From assembly GCF_024347295.1 (NCBI RefSeq), contig NZ_AP025459.1, positions 1 through 64,000 on the forward strand: a stretch of DNA of 64,000 nucleotides, written 5' to 3'. The notes under the pieces were generated by a model. That model did no database searches. It saw only the letters and a program-made list of their open reading frames with translations, and was not told where the DNA came from. The translations under genes and the position numbers were made by a program. The DNA comes from Vibrio artabrorum. GTDB lineage: Bacteria; Pseudomonadota; Gammaproteobacteria; Enterobacterales; Vibrionaceae. Shown here one piece after another: positions 55,126 through 64,000 of the stretch (position 1 is its first letter; every line of letters begins with the position of its first letter).

Positions 55126-56925
55126 CTAATCTAAAATAGTTGCGCCAGTTTCAGCACTTGAAATTACTTTACGGAAAATCGTGAATAGCTCACGGCCGGA
55201 GCCCATATGAATATCAGAAAGATCAGGGTGGAATGGTTGACGCGTACTAAAGTCAACATCAATCGCTTTTAATTCACCGGTTTCTGCATTGATAGAAATC
55301 ATATCGCCCGTTTGGATATACGCCAATGGACCATCTTTTTGCGCTTCTGGCGTCATGTGAATAACCGAAGGTACTTTACCTGATGCGCCCGATAAACGAC
55401 CATCGGTGACCAAAGCCGTTTTGTAGCCCGCTTTCATCACATTACCCAAAATTGGCATCAGTTTATGCAGCTCAGGCATACCGTTTGCGGCAGGTCCGTT
55501 ATGACGTACCACCACAATGCAATCTTGGTTTAATTGACGTGCTTGATACGCATCGGCAACCTCATGTTGAGATTCAAACACGATAGCAGGTGCGGAAAGA
55601 ACTTGGTTTTCTTTTGCAACCGCACTGGTTTTCATAACGCCGCGACCTAAATTACCATCAAAGACTTTTACGCCTCCCTGTGGGTTAAAGTCTGCGCCTT
55701 TCGCAGCAATAATCTCAGGGTTTAATGACTCTTCAACAGGAGTAAACACTAACTGGCCATCTTCTAGTTTTGGACGCGTTAGGTAATCGTGCATGGTGCC
55801 GTAAACCGGCAGTGCGTCCATGTGAATTAAACCGCGTTCAGCTAAACGAGACATCAGCATCGGCACGCCACCAGCACGTTCAAACTCATTAATATCCGCA
55901 GGACCATTAGGGTACATTTTAGCCAATTGTGGTACTGCATTTGCAAGCTCGGTAAAATCATCCCATGTGATAATAAAACCGGCTGCGCGAGCAATGGCTA
56001 TCATGTGGATCGTATGGTTTGTGCTACCTCCAGAAGCCAACAATGCCACCAAACCGTTCACGATGGATTTTTCATCCAATACTTTGGCAATTGGTCGGTA
56101 ATCTTGTCCGTTCGCAGCCGTAGTCGCAATAGTTTCAGCACCAAGTTGCGTTAACGCTTCGCGGAGTGGCGAGTTTACAGCAACAAACGCAGAGCCCGGT
56201 AGCATAAGCCCCATGGCTTCAAAGACAAGTTGGTTGGTATTGGCAGTGCCGTAGAAAGTACAGGTGCCAACAGAGTGATACGCGTTACATTCCATCTCTT
56301 GTAGCGCGGCTTTATCGATGTTACCGGCTACATATTGCTGACGAATGTTCACTTTCTCATCATTGGTGATGCCCGTGGACATTGGACCCGATGGAATGAA
56401 CATGGTTGGTAAGTGACCAAACGACATCGCACCCATAATCTGTCCAGGGGCAATCTTGTCACAAATACCCAATAACAAAGTGGCATCAAAGGTATTATGG
56501 CTTAGGCCAACCGCAGTAGCTTGAGCAATAAGATCTCTAGAATATAATGAAATATCCATACCATCTTGGCCTTGAGTTACCCCATCGCACATTGCCGGTA
56601 CGCCACCTGCCACTTGAGCGCTGTGACCTTTTGCTGTTAACACCTGTTTGATTTTAGCTGGGTAGGTTTCATAAGGTTGGTGAGCACTTAACATGTCGTT
56701 AAAGGCTGTGACGATACCCACATTCACCGTAGTAAAATCAAGAATGCGCGTTTTTTCTGCTGATGAGCAAGTCGCAACGGTATGAGCTAAGTTGCCACAC
56801 GCAAGTTGACTGCGGTTTGGACCTTGCTTGGCTTGCTGTTCAATACGTGCTAAGTACGCTTGACGACGCTCTGCGCTGCGCTCAACAATCGCTTGAGTAA
56901 CGGCTAAAATTGTTTTATTCATCAT
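55126..56925 (-). CDS. edd: 6-phosphogluconate dehydratase
   Basis: A 599-aa IlvD/Edd-family dehydratase making KDPG from 6-phosphogluconate. Iron-sulfur cysteines are visible in LLGICDKIAPGQIMG, HSVGTCTFYGTANTNQL and the N-terminal AGGVPAMCDGVTQG. Full length. The stop of gntK and the start of edd are adjacent, so the genes are cotranscribed. The [4Fe-4S] cluster is oxygen-sensitive in the family. Confidence 0.95.
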   Translation of the reverse strand: MMNKTILAVTQAIVERSAERRQAYLARIEQQAKQGPNRSQLACGNLAHTVATCSSAEKTRILDFTTVNVGIVTAFNDMLSAHQPYETYPAKIKQVLTAKGHSAQVAGGVPAMCDGVTQGQDGMDISLYSRDLIAQATAVGLSHNTFDATLLLGICDKIAPGQIMGAMSFGHLPTMFIPSGPMSTGITNDEKVNIRQQYVAGNIDKAALQEMECNAYHSVGTCTFYGTANTNQLVFEAMGLMLPGSAFVAVNSPLREALTQLGAETIATTAANGQDYRPIAKVLDEKSIVNGLVALLASGGSTNHTIHMIAIARAAGFIITWDDFTELANAVPQLAKMYPNGPADINEFERAGGVPMLMSRLAERGLIHMDALPVYGTMHDYLTRPKLEDGQLVFTPVEESLNPEIIAAKGADFNPQGGVKVFDGNLGRGVMKTSAVAKENQVLSAPAIVFESQHEVADAYQARQLNQDCIVVVRHNGPAANGMPELHKLMPILGNVMKAGYKTALVTDGRLSGASGKVPSVIHMTPEAQKDGPLAYIQTGDMISINAETGELKAIDVDFSTRQPFHPDLSDIHMGSGRELFTIFRKVISSAETGATILD

Positions 56926-57453
56926 TTATCCTAAAAAATCGTTCGCAACAGAGACAGCATTGGCAACCACCTCATCAAAAGTGGCATTCACATCAATTTC
57001 AAACGTTTGAGGCTCATTGGCGGTTGGCATTTCTAACGTTGCAAATTGGTTATCCAGTAACGACGTTGGCATAAAATGCCCTTTACGATTTAGCATACGC
57101 TCAGCAATGATCTCTTTAGAGCTGTGCAAATGCAGAAAAACCACGTTTTGGTTGCCTTCACGAATTTGGTCACGGTATTTACGCTTTAATGCCGAGCAAA
57201 CAATCACACCAATTTCATTTTTCTTTTCAATACTAAAAGCTGCGTCACGAATACGCTCAAGCCACGGGGCTCTATCATCGTCATTCAGTGCATGACCCGA
57301 CGCCATTTTCATCACATTCGCTTTCGGATGTAGATCGTCACCGTCAATAAACTTGCCTTTAATACTTTGCGCCAGAACTGCACCTACGGTTGATTTTCCT
57401 GTGCTTGATACACCCATAACGATAAATACGGCACTTGTTACATTTTGATTCAT
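56926..57453 (-). CDS. gntK: Gluconokinase
   Basis: A 175-aa thermoresistant-type gluconate kinase with P-loop FIVMGVSSTGKSTVGAVLA and the substrate segment KFIDGDDLHPKANVMKMASG; HFMPTSLLDNQFATLE is the lid region. It phosphorylates gluconate to 6-phosphogluconate, the Edd substrate. First gene of gntK-edd-eda, divergent from the transporter across two GntR operators. Confidence 0.95.
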   Translation of the reverse strand: MNQNVTSAVFIVMGVSSTGKSTVGAVLAQSIKGKFIDGDDLHPKANVMKMASGHALNDDDRAPWLERIRDAAFSIEKKNEIGVIVCSALKRKYRDQIREGNQNVVFLHLHSSKEIIAERMLNRKGHFMPTSLLDNQFATLEMPTANEPQTFEIDVNATFDEVVANAVSVANDFLG

Positions 57454-57511
57454 TTTTTGACCTATATCCCATAATTGTTAATGCGATCAATTTTTCTGTT
57501 CATATCCTACG

Positions 57512-57527
57512 ATGTTACGCATAACAT
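57512..57527. promoter_or_regulatory. GntR operator 1
   Basis: ATGTTACGCATAACAT, near-perfect palindrome similar to the E. coli GntR site ATGTTACCGGTAACAT. Confidence 0.75.
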
Positions 57528-57541
57528 GTTACCCGTAACTT
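57526..57541. promoter_or_regulatory. GntR operator 2
   Basis: ATGTTACCCGTAACTT, overlapping operator 1 by two bases; 14-bp spacing puts them about 1.3 helical turns apart. Confidence 0.75.
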
Positions 57542-57592
57542 AACTATTTTGTGAAGTAGAACACGAAAATTTTTTTTCTTAAAGGAAGACTT

Positions 57593-58936
57593 ATGTCAGA
57601 TATCTCTCTCATTTTAACCGCTGTGGGTTCCATCATAGTGCTGTTATTTTTAGTGATGAAAGTGCGTTTACACGCCGTTGTTGCATTGATTATTGTGTCA
57701 ATGGGTGCCGGCCTTTTTTCAGGCATGAGCCCTGAAACCATTGCAGGAACCATTCAAAAAGGGATGGGGGGCACATTAGGTTTTGTCGCTGTTGTGGTCG
57801 CGCTTGGGGCCATGTTTGGTAAGGTAATGGAAGAAACGGGTGCTCTTGATCAGATAGCGCACACCTTGCTAAATAAATTTGGTAAAGAAAATGCAAACTG
57901 GGCATTAACGTTTACCGGTTTCATTTGTGCTCTACCACTCTTCTTTGATGTTGCCGTCGTACTGCTCATTGGTATTGCTTTTGCCGTTGTTCGCCGTGGG
58001 GGTGGTAGCGTCATTAAAATTGGTATCGCACTATTAGCAGGTATCGCAACGTGTCAAGCATTCTTAATTCCAGCACCAGGACCTATTCTAGTGGCATCGC
58101 AATTACATGCTGACTTTGGTTACATGATCTTTATTGGCCTACTTGCGTCGATTCCTGCGATGATTTTAGGTGGTCCAATTTGGGGTAGCCTGATTGCAAA
58201 AAGCGTTCACGTAGAGCTACCTGAGCATGCACAATTAGACGACAACGAGCGTGAAGGTCATTCAACGCCAACTTTCAGTCTTGCGATTGCGCTTATCTTA
58301 TTACCGTTATTTATGATTGGTTTAAACACTATTGGCGGTCGCTTTGTTGAACCCAACAGCGATCTACACCATTGGTTAGAATTCATCGGTCACCCATTCA
58401 CAGCCATTACAGTGGCATGTCTAGCAGCGTTCTACATGCTGGGTGTGCGTCGTGGCGTATCAAATGAACGTGTTATGGAAATTTGTACCGCAGCTATCCA
58501 ACCGGCGGGCGTTATCATTCTCGTAACCGGTGCTGGCGGCGTATTTAAACAAGTTCTGATTGATTCAGGTGTGGGGGCCGCGCTAGGTAACATGCTGGCA
58601 GGCTCTGGCTTACCGATTGTTGTATTAGCCTTTATTTTGGCCGCTGCAGTTCGTGTTATCCAAGGTTCTGCAACTGTTGCGATGTTAACTGCGTGTGGTT
58701 TGATCCTACCAATGCTTGAGCCACTGGGTCTCAATGGTGCTCAACTGGCGGCCGTAACCATTGCTATCGGTGGTGGTTCAATCGTATTTTCTCATGTTAA
58801 CGACTCCGGCTTCTGGCTTGCAAACCGCTTCTTAGGTTTGTCTGAAATTCAAACGCTAAAAACATGGACCGTAATGGAAACCATTATTGGTACCACGGGT
58901 GCTATCGTGGCATTAATTGTCTCTTTCTTCTTATAA
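57593..58936 (+). CDS. gntT: Gluconate:proton symporter (GntP family)
   Basis: A 447-aa GntP-family permease with about 12-14 helices. It begins LILTAVGSIIVLLFLVMKVRLHA, and contains FVAVVVALGAMFGKVMEETG and FDVAVVLLIGIAFAVVRRGG, all typical of GntT/GntU. It imports gluconate for GntK. A strong AAAGGAAG site precedes the ATG. The specific paralogue (T, U or P) is not certain. Confidence 0.9.
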   Translation: MSDISLILTAVGSIIVLLFLVMKVRLHAVVALIIVSMGAGLFSGMSPETIAGTIQKGMGGTLGFVAVVVALGAMFGKVMEETGALDQIAHTLLNKFGKENANWALTFTGFICALPLFFDVAVVLLIGIAFAVVRRGGGSVIKIGIALLAGIATCQAFLIPAPGPILVASQLHADFGYMIFIGLLASIPAMILGGPIWGSLIAKSVHVELPEHAQLDDNEREGHSTPTFSLAIALILLPLFMIGLNTIGGRFVEPNSDLHHWLEFIGHPFTAITVACLAAFYMLGVRRGVSNERVMEICTAAIQPAGVIILVTGAGGVFKQVLIDSGVGAALGNMLAGSGLPIVVLAFILAAAVRVIQGSATVAMLTACGLILPMLEPLGLNGAQLAAVTIAIGGGSIVFSHVNDSGFWLANRFLGLSEIQTLKTWTVMETIIGTTGAIVALIVSFFL

Positions 58937-58984
58937 GAAACCATAATCTCATGCTCACGAGCAAGTAGAGAAAAAGCCAACCTA

Positions 58985-59016
58985 AACTGACTGTTTTTTG
59001 ACCAGTCAGTTTTTTA
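58985..59016 (+). terminator. Terminator after gntT
   Basis: Nine-bp stem AACTGACTG/CAGTCAGTT followed by TTTTTT. Confidence 0.88.
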
Positions 59017-59095
59017 TCTATCGCTGCAGATAAAACATGAGGTAAGCCGTCTAAATCAGCGCGTTCTTATCGGATGGTTATGCCACGTTATCAAG

Positions 59096-59815
59096 CATGC
59101 CCATGGAGCTAACTCTTACTCAACAATCACCAAATGTACAGGTAAGAAAAACCGCGGCATATTCTTAGGCTTATGGAATATTTCACATAACGTAGGTGAT
59201 GCTGCAGGTGTCGTCCTCTTGGGTGCTAATTATATCTTTAATGATAGTGTTACTGGTATCTTCATCTTCCCCGTGTGCATTGCGATTATTGTAGCAATTA
59301 TCGGCTTTTTCATGGGTAACGATAGCCCAGAAAGTTATGGTTTAGATAATGCTGAAGATATCTTTGAAGAGCCTATCTTAGAAGATGATAAAGCCGTAGC
59401 AGAAGAGAAAATGCCTAAACTTGATATTTTCAAGAAATACGTTCGATTTAACAAAGTGATCTGATTACTCTCTCTAATCAACGTATTTTTATATGTTGTT
59501 CGTATTGGTATCGGGCAATGATCTACAATTATTAATTGGTGTCGCAGCTGTTGACTTTGTTCCAAAATAAGGTATTGCTGTAGCTGACGGTATTAAAGGT
59601 ACCTTTGCTTATCTAATTAGTAATAGTTTTGCCAAACTAGCTCTTGGTATGATTACCGATGGCACTCCTATTTTTGGTTAAACAGGTTGGGTGGCTACAT
59701 TCACCGCACTCAATACAGCAGCAATTATATGCTGCGTGATTATGGCTTGTGTTGCGATTGTCGAAGAAAGAAAATTTCGTCGCGTAAAGCTAAACCGCTT
59801 GATTCAACTTTTGCT
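59096..59815 (+). pseudogene. uhpT: uhpT-like hexose phosphate transporter, decayed
   Basis: Three-frame translation gives successive UhpT-like blocks: YSTITKCTGKKNRGIFLGLW and SHNVGDAAGVVL, then GFFMGNDSPESYGL, then LINVFLYVVRIGIGQ, then [30 protein letters not shown] and [10 protein letters not shown], ending VAIVEERKFRR. It lacks the N-terminal third and the stretch between the first and second halves, and has in-frame stops at about 59461 and after VDFVPK and PIFG. The order and spacing leave little doubt it was a hexose-6-phosphate:phosphate antiporter. It cannot be functional. Confidence 0.82.
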
Positions 59816-60029
59816 TAAGGTTGTATTTCTTAGCTCAACAAGTTTTATTTGATACACTAGCGGAAAGTACTTACTTTATAGTTAATAAAGTGGCGCTTTT
59901 TCTTTTTGTATCATCTTTGTTAAAGATCAAAAAAACGATTATCTGCAATTATTGACAATGCACTAACTAAGCTCACTACCGACACTAGAGAGCATGGGTT
60001 ATTTTAAATATAGTAAGCGGATAATAAAA

Positions 60030-60190
60030 ATGATTAAAGTTGCTCTAGTTGATGATCACGTCGTAGTACGTTCAGGTTTTTTCCAATTAATATTGAAATA
60101 TGCCATGAATTTTCTTCCGCTAAAGAAGCGCGTCAATGTCGGCTTACTTCCACTATTGATGTGTGTATTTTAGATATTTCTATAATATAA
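60030..60190 (+). pseudogene. uhpA: uhpA-like response regulator fragment
   Basis: MIKVALVDDHVVVRSGFFQLI matches the UhpA receiver start. After a frameshift, EFSSAKEARQ and then TIDVCILDISI continue the domain up to the phosphorylation-site aspartate, and the match stops. The rest, including the LuxR-type helix-turn-helix, is absent. Together with the uhpT remnant it marks the decayed uhp locus. Confidence 0.72.
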
Positions 60191-60262
60191 AGTGCATAGG
60201 GAGGCGAAGTCAGTAAGTACTACTGGCTGCAAACATACGCTGCTTTGAGGATCGCACAACGG

Positions 60263-60295
60263 GGTTATCTCGTTTCCCTTGCGAAAGAGGTAACC
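60263..60295. terminator. Hairpin at the end of the LacI gene
   Basis: GGTTATCTCGTTTC with GAAAGAGGTAACC, 12-13 bp with one bulge, adjacent to the LacI-type gene stop; no strong T-run. Confidence 0.4.
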
Positions 60296-60301
60296 TTTAG
60301 A

Positions 60302-61282
60302 TTACGAAGCTCGCTCTACTAAAGTCCCTTTAAATCGAATATATTTCCCTATATCTTTGGTGTTTCCACTGATTCGATTAAATATATCATCGACAGCTGA
60401 TTTACATATTAACTCTGTCGGAGGTTGGATTGTTGATAATTGGTATGAAGGCCAAGATGACATTGGAATATCATCGACACCGATTACCTTAATGTCGGTC
60501 AAATTATGCGCTTTTAATCCTTCCAACACACCAATTCCAATAATGTCATTAGCACAAAAAACAGCATCAATCTTATTTTTACTGTTCATTATATCGCGCA
60601 CAGCAGAAATACCTGACTCCATGTCAAATGAACCTGATATTCGGATAGGCTTATCTAAACCAAGCTCTACTGCTCGTTGAGAGAAGCTCTGCCATCGCTC
60701 TTCACAAGTCATTGAACCTTCCTCATTACCAACAAATGAAAAAATTGAGCACCCCTTTTTAAAAAAATAGTCAGCCGCTTGACTACCTGCATCGATATTA
60801 TCTAAACCAATACTGTTGGCTCGAAAATTTTCAATGTACCTATTAATAAAATTTAAATATACACCATACTTTTCACATTGCTCAATAACGTTACTTGTCA
60901 AACGACTGGTCGCGATAATGACACCATCAACCTGATATTCAAAGGCTCGCTGTATGGCTGAGTCTAAGTCTCCATTTGAGATCGGGCATAAGATAGCATG
61001 CCCGCCTTTCTTTTGTATCTCGAACGCTAAAATCCTCGCCTGCAAGTCATACATTGGGTTTAAGCTACTATCAAGTACTATGGCGATTAGCCCAGAGCGG
61101 TTCGAAATCAAACTGCGTGCTAAAGCATTCGGCTTATACCCAAGTTTCATCGCGCCTTCTAATATATAAGCTCGCTTAGACTCGCTGATGCTTGCTTTGG
61201 GACTAAAGGCTCGAGAAACCATAGATTGGGAAACACCCAATTGTTTTGCGATATCATTTGAGGTCAGGTTCGGCTTCTTCAT
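60302..61282 (-). CDS. LacI-family transcriptional regulator
   Basis: A 326-aa LacI/GalR-type regulator. The helix-turn-helix is TSNDIAKQLGVSQSMVSRAF at the N-terminus, followed by the hinge (ALARSLISNRSGLIAIVLD) and an effector domain with CANDIIGIGVLEGL. Its effector and targets are unknown: it lies next to the decayed uhp genes and no catabolic operon is adjacent, so it may be an orphan. Confidence 0.87.
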   Translation of the reverse strand: MKKPNLTSNDIAKQLGVSQSMVSRAFSPKASISESKRAYILEGAMKLGYKPNALARSLISNRSGLIAIVLDSSLNPMYDLQARILAFEIQKKGGHAILCPISNGDLDSAIQRAFEYQVDGVIIATSRLTSNVIEQCEKYGVYLNFINRYIENFRANSIGLDNIDAGSQAADYFFKKGCSIFSFVGNEEGSMTCEERWQSFSQRAVELGLDKPIRISGSFDMESGISAVRDIMNSKNKIDAVFCANDIIGIGVLEGLKAHNLTDIKVIGVDDIPMSSWPSYQLSTIQPPTELICKSAVDDIFNRISGNTKDIGKYIRFKGTLVERAS

Positions 61283-61596
61283 AATTTTGAATCAATAAAT
61301 TGCGTAGTAGGTTTATTACCGTGCTGCAATTCTATTCCGGATCTGTTGTTATATCAACGATAAAAATATGATAAATAAATGGTTAATTGGTTGTATTATT
61401 TAAGCTTTTAATATTATAAACAAAGGAAGTCAGTGGGGCTATTCACGATAAAATAGCTCAGTGACAACACGCGGTATAAAACACCCATGAAAACATTGAT
61501 TCAACATGAGAAAAAGTAGGTCAGATTCTAAATAAAACCCGGCACAGAAAAGCGGCACAGACGGTTATAAACAAGTAAAGCTCTGTCTAACAAACA
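61283..61596. other. Intergenic region, about 314 bp
   Basis: AT-rich DNA upstream of the LacI gene (minus strand) and downstream of the 81-aa gene. It should hold the LacI promoter. I see no gene. Confidence 0.35.
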
Positions 61597-61631
61597 GGCA
61601 AAAAGAGCCAACCTGAGAGACGGGCTCTTTT
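61597..61631 (-). terminator. Terminator after the 81-aa gene
   Basis: AAAAGAGCC/GGCTCTTTT with a 13-nt loop and a T-run on the minus strand, 58 bp past the stop codon. Confidence 0.75.
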
Positions 61632-61688
61632 GAATAAAAACACATGGTATCGTGGATGAACTTAACGGCTGTGGCAGATGACACTCGC

Positions 61689-61934
61689 TTACTCTTTGAA
61701 CTGGTGACCCGTCTTCTTCGCGAGCTGTTGCATCGCCTCGGCAAACGTTGTTGCCCCGCCTTTAGCTTTAACCTGTATGACCTTATATCCCATTTTTTCC
61801 AACGCTTGGCGTTCTGCTAGCACAGCTTTATCACCTTGCTGACTACCTTGAGCGGGCTGATGAAGGTAACAGCCCTCTAGTTGACCATCTTCGACCAATT
61901 GGTGGTGTTTCAGTGCATCTATATCAAAATTCAT
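61689..61934 (-). CDS. Hypothetical protein (81 aa)
   Basis: A small soluble alpha/beta protein with no signal peptide. The middle is Gln-rich (LHQPAQGSQQGDKAV) and the rest reads ALEKMGYKVIQVKAKGG then FAEAMQQLAKKTG. It is followed by a good terminator and precedes the DUF3820 gene on the same strand. I recognise no family. Confidence 0.6.
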   Translation of the reverse strand: MNFDIDALKHHQLVEDGQLEGCYLHQPAQGSQQGDKAVLAERQALEKMGYKVIQVKAKGGATTFAEAMQQLAKKTGHQFKE

Positions 61935-61975
61935 AATAAGTCTTTCAATTAAAAATGGGAATTTTCGGTGACAGG

Positions 61976-62191
61976 TTACATGCGTTTCAAAGGTTTAACG
62001 ACACTATCGAGACCTTCAATTTTTAGCGCCAAACACAGTTTGAGTAAGTCCCCTAACTCCCCAGTAGGAAAACCTTTTTTATCAAACCACAGCAAATATT
62101 CTTCAGGAAGGTCGATCAATACACGACCTGTGTATTTGCCAAATGGCATTTGCATTCTCGCGAGTTTGATGAGGTTCTCTTTTTCAAGCAT
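61976..62191 (-). CDS. DUF3820 family protein
   Basis: A 71-aa protein matching DUF3820 across its length: the conserved core MPFGKYTGRVLIDLPEEYLLWF is followed by KGFPTGELGDLL. The same module occurs fused to exonuclease-type domains in other bacteria. Function unproven. It lies 41 bp from the next gene on the strand and may be cotranscribed with it. Confidence 0.82.
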   Translation of the reverse strand: MLEKENLIKLARMQMPFGKYTGRVLIDLPEEYLLWFDKKGFPTGELGDLLKLCLALKIEGLDSVVKPLKRM

Positions 62192-62417
62192 GACGGGTTC
62201 TTTCTATGCATCATTGGTGTTGGGTAGCATATCATTTAAATATGAAAGCCAATAGTGGTTAACCTTTTGGGCGGTGCGCCAGTCACTCTCTATCCCCGCC
62301 CCAACGCACTCTCAATTTCTCACTTTCACTCTCTCAGTTTTGTTCGCTTATACTCCCACTGAGCTTGCGCCGCTGTGAGTAAATAAGTTGTAGAAAAAGG
62401 GGAATTAAGACGAGCTT

Positions 62418-62777
62418 TCACAATGAGTGAGGCTGAACGGTATGAGCATATTCGACAATAACTTGATTGCCTTCGATATAAGCATTTTGAATGTCACCAT
62501 CCACACTCATGACACTTTTCAAATACACCACCTTAGGGCCAGATTCGCTGTTTTCTGTTAGAGAAGGGAACACAGTTTTAGGATCTAAATGCAGCAAACG
62601 ACAAAAGTGACTAACAAAAGACATGGTTAATGGTGCCTGTCCTCTTAGCACTTTTGAGAAATCAAGCTGACTCATGCCTAACTTCTTGGAAAATTCCATC
62701 TGCGTAATTCGCATACGCGATTTATGTGACATCCACGTTTGAAACAACGCTTCTCTGTCTTGTTCTGAGAACTCCAT
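62418..62777 (-). CDS. Helix-turn-helix protein (XRE-like, 119 aa)
   Basis: A 119-aa cytoplasmic protein. RITQMEFSKKLGMSQLDFSKVLRG (residues 23-46) is a clear XRE-type helix-turn-helix, followed by APLTMSFVSHFCRLLHLDPKTVF completing the fold. The C-terminal 40 residues form a short beta-rich extension of the type seen in phage-like repressors. Target unknown; monocistronic. Confidence 0.78.
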   Translation of the reverse strand: MEFSEQDREALFQTWMSHKSRMRITQMEFSKKLGMSQLDFSKVLRGQAPLTMSFVSHFCRLLHLDPKTVFPSLTENSESGPKVVYLKSVMSVDGDIQNAYIEGNQVIVEYAHTVQPHSL

Positions 62778-62921
62778 ATCGGATCCTTTGTATAATTTGT
62801 ATCAATCAATTATCTACCGTTTGATACATGGCATGTCAGGGCAAGGTTAGTGGAAAACAAAGGTTTGGTTGTGATATGCGATCCATCGATAGACAGAACA
62901 AGACGCATCCGACGATAAGCG

Positions 62922-63860
62922 TCAAAGCAAGTAATGATCCGCCAACAGAGCGACAAACAAGATCATGAGATGATAAATCGAAAACTTAAAGGTCTTCATC
63001 GCCCAATGCGGTTCATCACGATATTTAAGTACCCAAGCGTGGTAAACAAATCCACCGTTAAGCAATAAAGAAGCACTCAAGTATATCCAACTGCTCATGC
63101 CAACCAACACAGGCAATACGCATACAATACTAAGCAACAAGGTATAGAGCAAAATAGAGGTCTTGGTATATTCGATTCCGTGAGTCACCGGCAGCATCGG
63201 GATATTTACCTTGGCATACTCGTCACGACGATGAATTGCCAGCGCCCAGAAGTGCGGCGGTGTCCAAATAAAAATGATCATCACCAACAACCATGCGTTG
63301 GAATGCAGTTCGTTGGTCACCGCCGTCCAGCCCAATAATGGGGGCATTGCGCCAGCTATCCCTGCTATCACGATGTTTTGTGGCGTCGCTCGCTTCAAGT
63401 ACAGGGTATAAATCACCGCATAACCTAATAAGCTGGCAAAGGTTAGCCAAGCAGTGAGTTGATTGACCCATACCACCAGCGTGGCGAATCCAAGTAACCC
63501 GATCACCGCAGCAAAGCCGAATACACGCACACTATTCAACTCTCCTGAGGGCAAGGGGCGTCGGCTTGTTCGAGTCATCTGGCCGTCGATCTTTTTGTCG
63601 ATCAAGTGGTTAAATGCAGCGGCCGATCCCGCCATCATCCCTATCCCAATCATTCCAAACACGGTTTGTTGTAAGGGCAATCCGCTCGGCACAGCCAAAC
63701 ACATACCCACTAATGCTGTTAGCAACATCAGGGCCACCACTTTGGGCTTGGTCAGGGTTAAGTAAACCCGCCAAGTTGCTTTATTTTTCGAGACCAACTC
63801 ATGTTTTGAAGCCGCAGTTTGGGCCACCACGCTATGTTGTGTCGACGTTCGACTGACCAT
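62922..63860 (-). CDS. cyoE: Protoheme IX farnesyltransferase (heme O synthase)
   Basis: A 312-aa UbiA-family prenyltransferase with about eight to nine helices. The first aspartate-rich loop is [23 protein letters not shown], and the second is [20 protein letters not shown]. It converts heme B to heme O, and CtaA then makes heme A. The ctaA-like gene ends 14 bp upstream and a strong AAGGAGG site precedes the ATG, so the two form an operon serving a cytochrome oxidase. Confidence 0.94.
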   Translation of the reverse strand: MVSRTSTQHSVVAQTAASKHELVSKNKATWRVYLTLTKPKVVALMLLTALVGMCLAVPSGLPLQQTVFGMIGIGMMAGSAAAFNHLIDKKIDGQMTRTSRRPLPSGELNSVRVFGFAAVIGLLGFATLVVWVNQLTAWLTFASLLGYAVIYTLYLKRATPQNIVIAGIAGAMPPLLGWTAVTNELHSNAWLLVMIIFIWTPPHFWALAIHRRDEYAKVNIPMLPVTHGIEYTKTSILLYTLLLSIVCVLPVLVGMSSWIYLSASLLLNGGFVYHAWVLKYRDEPHWAMKTFKFSIYHLMILFVALLADHYLL

Positions 63861-63873
63861 GATTACCTCCTTG

Positions 63874-64000
63874 TCATACCTTACTCTTCACCAAGTATTC
63901 ACTCGGCTTGTGTTGCCACACCACAACATTCGCTACAACCAAACTCACGAGCAACATGGCGGCCATTAGATTGTGTAAAACAGCAATGAATATCGGTAAC
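63874..64000 (-). CDS. ctaA: Heme A synthase, C-terminal part (runs off the window)
   Basis: Only the last 41 codons are in the window. They encode a final hydrophobic helix ([20 protein letters not shown]) and a short charged tail ending KSKV. Position just upstream of cyoE and the hydrophobic end with a conserved histidine fit a COX15/CtaA heme A synthase. The start and catalytic residues lie outside, so the call rests mostly on context. Confidence 0.6.
   Translation of the reverse strand, partial: LPIFIAVLHNLMAAMLLVSLVVANVVVWQHKPSEYLVKSKV

Overview
The window is bacterial, gene-dense, moderately AT-rich DNA that reads as a Vibrio chromosome, most likely from the Splendidus clade. The evidence is the kefF-kefB pair, ktrAB, an L-serine deaminase beside a POT transporter, a phnW-pbfA-phnX phosphonate locus like that described from Vibrio splendidus, and an RcnR/RcnA pair. 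The genus call is inference from protein similarity. I found no rRNA, tRNA or CRISPR array.

Layout. 1-11.8 kb: a threonine-aldolase-like enzyme, a K+/H+ antiporter with its flavodoxin-like partner, a LysR regulator, several small unknown genes, a chemoreceptor, a Nudix hydrolase, a DUF333 lipoprotein and a YdcF-type protein. 12-15.4 kb: sdaA and a POT-family transporter. 15.5-26.7 kb: a complete 2-aminoethylphosphonate (AEP) locus. It has a DMT-family membrane protein, the regulator PhnR, an ABC importer (PhnU, PhnT, PhnS), an FAD aminophosphonate oxidase, and the divergent phnW-pbfA-phnX catabolic genes. Three copies of a TGGTA/TACCA palindrome sit in front of its transcription units. 26.8-32 kb: OsmC-like protein, MsrAB, KtrAB and an MscS channel.

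32.0-40.3 kb: a mannose-1-phosphate guanylyltransferase gene (manC) is split by a 7.0 kb insertion. The insertion carries intact Mu-like protease/scaffold, major capsid and tape-measure genes, a Mor-type activator, two DUF3486-like paralogues and a P1 C4/P4 CI-type antisense immunity RNA. It has no terminase, portal, integrase or transposase. A 17-nt motif recurs in inverted orientation at the two ends and twice inside. This is the best candidate for an undescribed system: a Mu-derived, capsid-encoding phage satellite or mini-phage.

40.4-44.6 kb: aroG, a hexapeptide acyltransferase, and divergent rcnA/rcnR with two RcnR operators. 45-52.4 kb: an anaerobic glycyl-radical cluster on the minus strand (activase, glycyl-radical enzyme, TauE/SafE exporter, iron alcohol dehydrogenase, NCS2-like permease), plausibly for a C2/C3 sulfonate. 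A LysR remnant lies on one side of it and an IS3 remnant on the other. 53.2-58.9 kb: gluconate/Entner-Doudoroff genes (gntR, eda, edd, gntK, gntT) with tandem GntR operators. 59-60.2 kb: decayed uhpT and uhpA. 60.3-64 kb: a LacI regulator, small unknown genes, cyoE and the end of ctaA.
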